From Tepidanaerobacter sp. GT38 (GTDB lineage Bacteria > Bacillota > Thermosediminibacteria > Thermosediminibacterales > Tepidanaerobacteraceae), in the NCBI RefSeq assembly GCF_021991635.1, contig NZ_JAFFJA010000023.1:1-49153 (forward strand): DNA of 49,153 nucleotides. Reading direction: 5' to 3'. Of this stretch, positions 42,821-49,153 are shown piece after piece. The notes beneath the pieces were generated by a model. The model was given only the letters and a program-made list of their open reading frames with translations, ran no database searches and had not been told where the DNA came from. Position numbers and translations under genes: made by a program. Numbering within the stretch: the first letter of the stretch is position 1; each line of letters opens with the position of its first letter.

Positions 42821-44320
42821 GTGGAAAAAAGTGAGATTGTTAGCACTAAGATGATTAGGGGGTTAGGATTAAAAGAGGCCATAACCATAACTGTTGGTAC
42901 TGTTGTGGGAGTGGGGTTGTTTACTGTTGGAGCTAATGGAGTAGGATATTTAGGCCCATCAATTATTTGGGCGACATTTGCAGCTTTTCTCTTTAGCATT
43001 TATCCAGCCCTTCTGTATGCGGAAATGGGAGCAATGCTTCCCTATGCTGGAGGGACTTATAATTATGCGAAGTTTGGTGTTGGAAAGGCTTGGGGTTTTT
43101 TAGCTGGGTGGAACTTTGTTATTTCGCTTATATCAGTAGTAAGTGGCGAAGCTTTAGCTTTTAGCAATTATTTAAAATGGATGTTTGAAGGTCTAGGAAT
43201 AACGATTCCTGTTGATGAAAGAATTATCGCCAGTTTAATAATTGTACTGTTTATTATTATTAATTATAGAGGAGTAGAAATTGCCGGTAAATGGCAAAAT
43301 GCCTTCATGTTTTTCTTTTGGGGAGTATCGTTAATATGGTTTTTTATTATGCTCGCTCATATAAACATACATAATTATGCACCCTTTGTCGGCTCAGCAA
43401 GTACCAGTTGGAGAGAATTTATATTTGTAACATCTCTGGTATGGTGGTGCTTTGCCGGTTTCGAAACAGCCTGTGCAATGGGTGAAGAAATACAGTACCC
43501 TCAAATAAATATACCTAGAGCAATGTTCTTATCGCCATTTATCATTTTTGTTGTCAATGCAGTTTTTCAATGGTTTTTACTGGGTATTGTACCTACATCT
43601 GAGTTAACGATGATTCAAGAATCTGCGGCTCCTTATGCTGAAGCAATGAAAGCAGCCGGGATTCTAGGGATCCCTCTAGTAATTTTATGTGCAGGCATAG
43701 CTTTCGGTGGTGATTTTTCAACATTAAATGCAGGAGTTGCAGCTCCCGCTCGATATTTATTTAGCATGTCGCGAGACGGAAGTTTACCACCAGTGTTTTC
43801 CAAGCTACACCCGAAATATAAAACTCCTTATGTTGCAGTGATATTTTTAGGTGTTATTACTCTGCTGTTTGTCTCAACCGGCTCACTTATTTACATTGCC
43901 TCTTTGAGTCTGTTTGCCGATTTGTTTTATTATATTATTGGCTTTATGGGAGCAATTGGCCTGAGGATTAAACAGCCTCAATTACAAAGACCATACAAAG
44001 CTCCGATGATAAAAGTGGGGGCAACGATTAGCATTGTAGCTTACATAATAATGACTACTCAGTTGCCCGGAGATGCAGTGATAACCGGTGTCTTATGGTC
44101 GGTTGTGGGACTGATTTTGTACTATTTTTGGAGCAGGGCTAATGTTGACAAAGATATCCCCCTAGGTTTTGCAAGTTCAGTACTAGAACAGGAACTGCCA
44201 GAACTCCCGTCAGGGGAGGAATTAGTAAAGCTAAATAAAGAATACGCTTTATGGCAAAAAATAGTTGGCATAGCCTTTGCATTAGCAATTATGCTGTATA
44301 TTATTCCTTACTTTTATTAA
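42821..44320 (+). CDS. APC family amino acid permease
   Basis: A 499-residue transporter with about 12 membrane segments. The first helix contains TVGTVVGVGLFTVGANGVGYLG (about residues 26-47 in two parts), the unwound glycine-rich substrate motif of APC permeases. Helix 6 shows SLVWWCFAGFETACAMGEEI (about 205-224), the usual ...GFE... motif. The start is GTG 42821, preceded by GAGGAGG. It precedes hisD by 94 bases with no terminator visible, so the two could be co-expressed. The amino acid carried is unknown; the next two genes suggest histidine or related compounds. Confidence 0.88.
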   Translation: MEKSEIVSTKMIRGLGLKEAITITVGTVVGVGLFTVGANGVGYLGPSIIWATFAAFLFSIYPALLYAEMGAMLPYAGGTYNYAKFGVGKAWGFLAGWNFVISLISVVSGEALAFSNYLKWMFEGLGITIPVDERIIASLIIVLFIIINYRGVEIAGKWQNAFMFFFWGVSLIWFFIMLAHINIHNYAPFVGSASTSWREFIFVTSLVWWCFAGFETACAMGEEIQYPQINIPRAMFLSPFIIFVVNAVFQWFLLGIVPTSELTMIQESAAPYAEAMKAAGILGIPLVILCAGIAFGGDFSTLNAGVAAPARYLFSMSRDGSLPPVFSKLHPKYKTPYVAVIFLGVITLLFVSTGSLIYIASLSLFADLFYYIIGFMGAIGLRIKQPQLQRPYKAPMIKVGATISIVAYIIMTTQLPGDAVITGVLWSVVGLILYYFWSRANVDKDIPLGFASSVLEQELPELPSGEELVKLNKEYALWQKIVGIAFALAIMLYIIPYFY

Positions 44321-44414
44321 ATTTAATAATCTGATGTGCAAATTTTTTTAATAAAAACGTGAAAGCAGTATTGAGAGCAAATGAAATTTAAATACTTATT
44401 GGAGGAGCATATTT

Positions 44415-45671
44415 ATGAAAATTATCAAGAATGCGAGTAAAAGCTATATAGAGGAAATGGATATAAGGCAAAGGGTTTTTAGTATATTAGAAGATATTCG
44501 AAAAAAAGGAGATGAGGCTTTAGTAAAATACTGTAAAAACCTAGATGGTTTTACGGGCAATATTAGAATTACCGCTAATGACATAAAAAAAGCTTATGAT
44601 AGTTTAGACGAACAAGTTGTAAAAGATATTAAATTTGCCGCAGATCGAATAAAGAAATTTGCAGAGATACAGAAAAAATCTATTGTAGAAGTTAAGGAAG
44701 AAGTTTCGCCAGGTGTGACTTTAGGTCATCGAATAATTCCGGTTCATTCCTGTGGTGCCTATATCCCCGGAGGGCGATACCCGCTGCCTTCTTCTGCACT
44801 AATGTCTATAATTCCCGCAAAAGTGGCAAATGTGTCCAGAATAGTTGCCTGTTCTCCACCTGATAAGGAAACCGGCAGCATTAACGCGGCTACTTTGGTT
44901 GCCATGGACATAGCTGGCGCCGATGAGATCTACTGCATGGGCGGTGCTCACGCCATCGGAGCCCTGGCCTTTGGCACTGAGACCATAAGGCCTGTTGACA
45001 TGATTGTGGGGCCGGGGAATGTATGGGTTACCGAGGCGAAGCGTCAGGTCTTTGGAACGGTTGGGATAGATTTTCTGGCAGGCCCCAGCGAAGTGCTAAT
45101 TATAGCAGATGATACGGCAGATCCCGATTTCGTAGCAGCGGACCTGCTAGCCCAGTCGGAACATGATCCCAATGCCCGCGGGATACTAATAAGCTTATCT
45201 GAAGATCTGGCATCAAAGGTTCTCGTAAGTCTTGAAAAACTGTTATCAGATTTGGGAACTGCAGATATAGCGAAAAAATCCTGGGAAGACAATGGTCAGG
45301 TTTTTGTTGCAGACACAATGGAAGAAGCTTTAGAACTTGCCAATGAGATTGCTCCAGAACATTTGGAGATTTGTATAAAAAATCCTGAAGAAGTTATAAA
45401 TTCGTTGCACAACTACGGTTCACTTTTTATCGGCAACTACGCTGCGGAGGTCTTTGGTGATTATGTTTCGGGTACAAACCACATATTGCCTACCATGAAA
45501 GCTGCTAGGTACACCGGTGGTGTATGGGTAGGGACATTCTTGAAAGTTGTCAGTTTCCAAAAGATAACAAAAGAAGGAGCAAGGGAATTGATACCAGCAG
45601 CAAGCAATTTGGCCGAAACAGAAGGCCTTTACGCCCACGAGCTGGCAGCTGATATAAGGCTTGAGGATTAA
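44415..45671 (+). CDS. hisD: histidinol dehydrogenase (HisD family)
   Basis: HisD oxidises histidinol to histidine in two NAD+ steps with zinc. The 418-residue protein has the HisD signature from GGAHAIGALAFGTETI through VDMIVGPGNVWVTEAKR to GIDFLAGPSEVLIIAD (about residues 174-235), the zinc ligands in LLAQSEHDPNA, the catalytic Glu-His pair in NEIAPEHLEI (about 315-324), and the final SGTNHILPT. All catalytic residues are present. Yet no other his genes are nearby; transporters and a DapF-fold racemase are. A biosynthetic or a catabolic role is possible, and paralogs such as HpsN oxidise other alcohols. GGAGGAG precedes the ATG. Confidence 0.88.
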   Translation: MKIIKNASKSYIEEMDIRQRVFSILEDIRKKGDEALVKYCKNLDGFTGNIRITANDIKKAYDSLDEQVVKDIKFAADRIKKFAEIQKKSIVEVKEEVSPGVTLGHRIIPVHSCGAYIPGGRYPLPSSALMSIIPAKVANVSRIVACSPPDKETGSINAATLVAMDIAGADEIYCMGGAHAIGALAFGTETIRPVDMIVGPGNVWVTEAKRQVFGTVGIDFLAGPSEVLIIADDTADPDFVAADLLAQSEHDPNARGILISLSEDLASKVLVSLEKLLSDLGTADIAKKSWEDNGQVFVADTMEEALELANEIAPEHLEICIKNPEEVINSLHNYGSLFIGNYAAEVFGDYVSGTNHILPTMKAARYTGGVWVGTFLKVVSFQKITKEGARELIPAASNLAETEGLYAHELAADIRLED

Positions 45672-45692
45672 TAGCTTTGGAGGTTGACAGGA

Positions 45693-46487
45693 GTGATTTT
45701 TGAGTTTATCAAAGCAAGCCCAGCTAAGAATACTACAGTTATCATAACAAGTGAATGCCCAAAAAGTTATTATCCTGTCCTAGCGAAAAAGGCTATGAGT
45801 TACGATTACTTACATTCTGAGCAGGTAGGATTTATAGTGCCTCCATCAAAAAAAGGTTCGGTCATAGGTTTGGAAATGGCAGGTGGTGAGTTTTGCGGGA
45901 ATGCCACATTAGCTGCAGCGGCTTACGCTGTATATAAGGGACTGACGAATAAAGAAATATTTAATATTGATACTTCCGGAACAGATGAATCTATAAGATG
46001 CAGAGTGGCAAAGGTCAGTGATTTTTGCTACAGCACAAGCTGCACCATGCCATCTACAAAAGGAATTGACGAGGCGAAAATCAAACTTCTAAAAAAGACT
46101 GTAGAAGGCTACATAGTAGAATTTGATGGAATAAGCCACTTTGTTTTAGAAGCGGAGGATGATATTGAAGAATACCTAGAGCTTGCGCGAGCTTTAAAGG
46201 AAATTGTTGACGCGGGCGCAATTGGTATAATTCCATATAAGAAGGTACAAGATGGCAGATACAAAATAAAACCCTTCGTCCACGTAAGAGCCATAAATAG
46301 CAATGTTTTTGAACGGGGATGCGGTTCGGGAAGTTTGGCCCTGGGCGCTTGTTTAAAAAAAGTTTACGGTATTTCAAAGGATATTGATGTAATACAGCCC
46401 GGTGGAGTAATTAAAGTGGGAATGGGAGATGAATCATATATTTCAACAGATGTGATTATTACATGTGAAGGCAAAATATTGATTTAG
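45693..46487 (+). CDS. DapF-fold epimerase resembling histidine racemase (CntK type)
   Basis: A cofactor-independent racemase fold with two catalytic cysteines: GGEFCGNATLAAAA (about residues 67-80) and FERGCGSGSLALGA (about 206-219). The protein has 264 residues. From memory, segments such as FEFIKASPAKNTTVII, SEQVGFI and IQPGGVIKV recall CntK, the histidine racemase of staphylopine synthesis, more than classic DapF, whose HIRVFERG-like motif is replaced. It follows hisD by 21 bases, so a histidine-related substrate is attractive. I chose GTG 45693, nine bases after GGAGG; TTG 45684 is too close to the site. Confidence 0.75.
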   Translation: MIFEFIKASPAKNTTVIITSECPKSYYPVLAKKAMSYDYLHSEQVGFIVPPSKKGSVIGLEMAGGEFCGNATLAAAAYAVYKGLTNKEIFNIDTSGTDESIRCRVAKVSDFCYSTSCTMPSTKGIDEAKIKLLKKTVEGYIVEFDGISHFVLEAEDDIEEYLELARALKEIVDAGAIGIIPYKKVQDGRYKIKPFVHVRAINSNVFERGCGSGSLALGACLKKVYGISKDIDVIQPGGVIKVGMGDESYISTDVIITCEGKILI

Positions 46488-46515
46488 CGTGTTTGTAAAA
46501 AGCACGCTTTTTTTA
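46486..46515 (+). terminator. intrinsic terminator after the racemase-like gene
   Basis: AGCGTG (46486-46491) pairs with CACGCT (46503-46508), extended by weaker pairs, followed by a T run. Confidence 0.75.
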
Positions 46516-46723
46516 CCGAAATATGCCCCCCGATACATGACGCCGCGAATTAGAAATGGTGTAAATGTAAGGATTCAGGAGAAAATTTGATGGAGAAAGC
46601 AGAAAAATAATTAAGTAGTTTAATTTATTAAATTATTAAAGGTATAAAAGGAATAAAGTTTGTTTTATAATTTATTCAGAAGAGAAACAAACTTATTAAA
46701 TGTTATCAAAACGAGGTGTTGGC

Positions 46724-48109
46724 ATGATTCTGTTCATAGTGATTATTTACATGTTATTTGTGTTAGGGGTCGGTTGGTGGTCTGGGAGAAAATATATCAA
46801 AGGAATGACAGATTTTTTATTGGCCGGTAGAAGACTTGGAGTATGGATGTGTGCCGCAACCCTAGCTGCCACCCATTTTGGCGGTGGAATGGTCATGGGA
46901 GGGAGTGAATACGGTTTTAACTACGGTTGGTCAGGAGCATGGTATGGTGTATCCTGCGGTATAGGAATCCTATTATTAGCTTTTACCACTGCAGGTAAAT
47001 TTAGAGAGCTATCGCTATATACCGTCCCGGACTATCTTGAACTAAGATATGGTGGAAAGACTATCAGAATATTGGGTTCATTACTTTCTCTCGTTGCGCT
47101 GATTGGAATCTTAGCTGCTATGGTACTTTCGGCACGGAATGCCTTGGGAATATTGGGAATCACCGGTAACACCGGAGCAATTCTTGCTACATTAGTATTT
47201 ATCGTTTATACCACCTTCGGTGGCCTTTGGGCGGCAACAATCACCGATGCTGTTCAATTAATGATAGCAGCATTTGGTGTGGCATTAGGAGCATTTCTAG
47301 TGCTGGCTAAAACTGGCGGTATATCAAATCTATCTGCTATGTTAATCGCAAAAGGAGTGGAATCCAATTACTTTAGCTTTTGGGGCCTCGGAACATCAAG
47401 TATCATGTGGCTGTTATTGCCCACGATAATGTACACCCTCATCGGTCAGGACTTTTACCAGAGGTTGTTTGCAGCGAAAGATGGGAATGTAGCTAAAACT
47501 GCATCAATTATCGGTGGTATCATTCTGGTAATAGTCAGCTTCTTCCCAACTATTATCGGCATGGGGGCAAGGGCATTGTCAGACTTAGATAGCGGAGCCA
47601 ATTCCTTCCCATGGGTGGTTCAAAACCTTATGAATCCGGTAATAGGAGGAATTATTTTAGCTGCAATACTGTCAGCTATCATGTCAACAGCGGATTCGCT
47701 TTTGACGGCTGCCACATCGCATATAGTAAAGGACTTCTGGATAGAGACATTTAAGATGGACCAAATAAAAGATGAAAAGAAACTGCTTAATATATCCAGA
47801 AACTTTACTTTTATAATCGGCATACTCAGCCTTTTAATAGCATTGATAATGCCCGGAATAATTGATGCTCTTATCTATTCCTACACAATGTACAGCGCAG
47901 GTGTTTTCATACCGGTAATGGGTGGCGTTTTATGGAAATCCGCAACCAGAGAGGGGGCACTTGCATCCATAATCGTCGGTTCTATTGTAGCACTGTGGGG
48001 AATACTGACTAAAGCTAATATTTTTGGTGCCCCGGCGGAAATTTACGCGGCTTTGATTTCTTTGGCAATATTTGTAGTGGTATCACTTGTAACACAAAAA
48101 AAACGATAA
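46724..48109 (+). CDS. sodium:solute symporter (SSS family)
   Basis: A 461-residue sodium-coupled transporter with about 13 membrane helices. The start shows the family pattern GVGWWSGRKYIKGMTDFLLAGR (split at residues 13-34), then ATLAATHFGGGMVMGG (about 43-58) with the sodium-site region, and the later SAIMSTADSLLTAATSHI (about 318-335), where the Ser/Thr residues bind Na+ in vSGLT-like proteins. I chose ATG 46724 after GAGGTG rather than ATG 46700. It is separated from the racemase-like gene by a terminator and 237 bases with no visible gene, so it has its own promoter. Substrate unknown. Confidence 0.9.
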   Translation: MILFIVIIYMLFVLGVGWWSGRKYIKGMTDFLLAGRRLGVWMCAATLAATHFGGGMVMGGSEYGFNYGWSGAWYGVSCGIGILLLAFTTAGKFRELSLYTVPDYLELRYGGKTIRILGSLLSLVALIGILAAMVLSARNALGILGITGNTGAILATLVFIVYTTFGGLWAATITDAVQLMIAAFGVALGAFLVLAKTGGISNLSAMLIAKGVESNYFSFWGLGTSSIMWLLLPTIMYTLIGQDFYQRLFAAKDGNVAKTASIIGGIILVIVSFFPTIIGMGARALSDLDSGANSFPWVVQNLMNPVIGGIILAAILSAIMSTADSLLTAATSHIVKDFWIETFKMDQIKDEKKLLNISRNFTFIIGILSLLIALIMPGIIDALIYSYTMYSAGVFIPVMGGVLWKSATREGALASIIVGSIVALWGILTKANIFGAPAEIYAALISLAIFVVVSLVTQKKR

Positions 48110-48129
48110 CAAAATCTACATAGAAAATA

Positions 48130-48169
48130 AAGCTGCCCTTTTGCAAATCCGTTTGCAAAAGGGCAGCTT
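48130..48169. terminator. long-stem terminator between the symporter and cysK
   Basis: A perfect 18-bp stem (AAGCTGCCCTTTTGCAAA and its complement) with a TCCG loop. On the minus strand it is followed by TATTTTC, so it serves cysK best; it may also stop the symporter transcript. Confidence 0.85.
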
Positions 48170-48198
48170 ATGTACAGTCATCATTCACTTTAGAACAG

Positions 48199-49125
48199 TT
48201 AGAACAGTCCATCGACACTTAAATACCTCTCTCCGGTATCTGGAAGTACAGTTACTACTAACTTTCCCGGCCCCAAATCCTTTGCCACTTGTTGGGCAGC
48301 ATAAATTGCAGCACCTGAAGAAATGCCAGCCAAAATCCCTTCTTTTATTGCAAGCTGTCTTGCAAAATTAAAAGCTTCTTCGTTGGGAACAGTAATTATT
48401 TGATCGATTAAACTAGTATCCAGAACCTTAGGAACAAAGCCGGCACCGATTCCTTGGATTTTGTGGGGACCTGGTGTTCCACCTGACAGGACCGGTGAAG
48501 CTGACGGTTCTACTGCGATGAATTTTACGTGGGGCATTTTTGCTTTTATAACTCTTGCAACTCCCGTAAATGTACCTCCTGTGCCTATACCTCCAACAAA
48601 TGCGTCAAGTTTGCCATCAGTTTGCTGTAATATTTCCTGTGCAGTAGTCTTTTCGTGTATAGCAGGATTGGCTGGATTGTCAAACTGCATGGGCATAAAG
48701 TATCCGTGAGTCTTAACAAGTTCTTCTGCTTTTTCCACGGCACCTCTCATGCCTTTTTCAGCAGGAGTCAGCACAAATTCTGCGCCGTAAGCTTTTAGGA
48801 GCCTTCTGCGCTCTACGCTCATGGATTCAGGCATAACTAAAAGCAAACGGTATCCTTTCACAGCGCACACCATGGCAAGACCGATTCCCGTGTTGCCGCT
48901 GGTGGGCTCCACGACGGTTGAACCTGGTTTTAGGATTCCCCTTTCTTCAGCATCCTGAATCATGCTGAAGGCGATGCGGTCCTTTACGCTGCCGCCCGGG
49001 TTAAAGGATTCTAGCTTTGCTGCGATTGTTGCTCCGCCTTCGGGTGAGAGCCGATTGAGTTTAACCATTGGCGTCATCCCGATCAAGTCCAAAACTGAAT
49101 TTGCAATTTGTGTTGAGTTGCTCAT
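48199..49125 (-). CDS. cysK: cysteine synthase A (O-acetylserine sulfhydrylase)
   Basis: A PLP enzyme that makes cysteine from O-acetylserine and sulfide. The 308-residue protein has the PLP lysine in [11 protein letters not shown] (about residues 38-48), the substrate loop [13 protein letters not shown] (about 68-80), the phosphate-binding [15 protein letters not shown] (about 174-188), and the C-terminal [14 protein letters not shown] precedes the start on the minus strand. Only 28 bases upstream are in the window, so a possible T-box or CymR site cannot be judged. Confidence 0.96.
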   Translation of the reverse strand: MSNSTQIANSVLDLIGMTPMVKLNRLSPEGGATIAAKLESFNPGGSVKDRIAFSMIQDAEERGILKPGSTVVEPTSGNTGIGLAMVCAVKGYRLLLVMPESMSVERRRLLKAYGAEFVLTPAEKGMRGAVEKAEELVKTHGYFMPMQFDNPANPAIHEKTTAQEILQQTDGKLDAFVGGIGTGGTFTGVARVIKAKMPHVKFIAVEPSASPVLSGGTPGPHKIQGIGAGFVPKVLDTSLIDQIITVPNEEAFNFARQLAIKEGILAGISSGAAIYAAQQVAKDLGPGKLVVTVLPDTGERYLSVDGLF

Positions 49126-49153
49126 TGTAAAACCTCCTCGTATAATATAAAAT

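Noticed and set aside
44415-45671. hisD as part of a histidine operon
   Set aside because: No hisG, hisB, hisH, hisA, hisF or hisI lie in the surrounding genes.
48199-49125. cysK as cystathionine beta-synthase
   Set aside because: The length of 308 residues and lack of a CBS domain fit cysteine synthase.

Overview
The window is AT-rich DNA from a low-GC, Gram-positive, strictly anaerobic bacterium of the Clostridia. The evidence is an Rnf complex in the clostridial order C-D-G-E-A-B, a trimeric [FeFe] hydrogenase HydABC with Rex beside it, a cotJABC spore-coat operon, strong GGAGG ribosome binding sites, and sigma-A promoters. The set of genes fits Thermosediminibacterales/Thermoanaerobacterales-type thermophiles or syntrophs such as Tepidanaerobacter, but that genus guess is an inference. 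I see no rRNA, tRNA, CRISPR array, insertion sequence or prophage.

Layout. 1-6.5 kb: the tail of an unknown gene, a small membrane protein, a MacAB/YknXYZ-type efflux pump, and a calcium-type P-ATPase. 6.6-12.9 kb: an MBL-fold hydrolase with typA/bipA, two small unknown genes, an OsmC-like protein, a secreted protein on the minus strand, birA, and a 67-residue protein behind a hairpin that could mask its ribosome binding site. 12.9-15.9 kb: cca (minus), then a GntR-ABC transporter operon that has lost most of its ATPase and permease by deletion, and a DUF6391-type membrane protein. 16-21.6 kb: gatCAB, a DUF1015 protein and a COG3457-type amino acid racemase. 21.7-24.9 kb: a minus-strand NDH-2/DoxX fusion divergent from an ApbE-like flavin transferase.

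24.9-35 kb is the redox core: rex behind two Rex-type operators, then a run of signalling genes (DRTGG-HATPase, a HydS-like sensory hydrogenase, DRTGG, PHP, and a frameshifted HATPase) interleaved with hydC, a [2Fe-2S] ferredoxin-like gene, hydB and hydA. A formate/nitrite-type channel with a possible Rex site follows. 35-41.5 kb: an FAH-family hydrolase and rnfCDGEAB. HydABC couples NADH and ferredoxin to H2, and Rnf couples ferredoxin:NAD+ to an ion gradient, so this half of the window is the electron-balancing centre of the cell, with Rex sensing NADH/NAD+.

41.5-49.1 kb: cotJABC (minus), an APC permease, a complete histidinol dehydrogenase away from any his operon, a DapF-fold protein resembling histidine racemase CntK, a sodium:solute symporter, and cysK (minus).

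The most unusual points are a GatA whose catalytic serine is alanine and whose GGSSGG loop is shortened; the hydrogenase-linked signalling island with one frameshifted kinase-like gene; an apbE whose lipoprotein signal can only be read from a non-standard (ACG) start; the deletion-fused GntR-ABC operon; and the hisD/histidine-racemase-like pair between two transporters.
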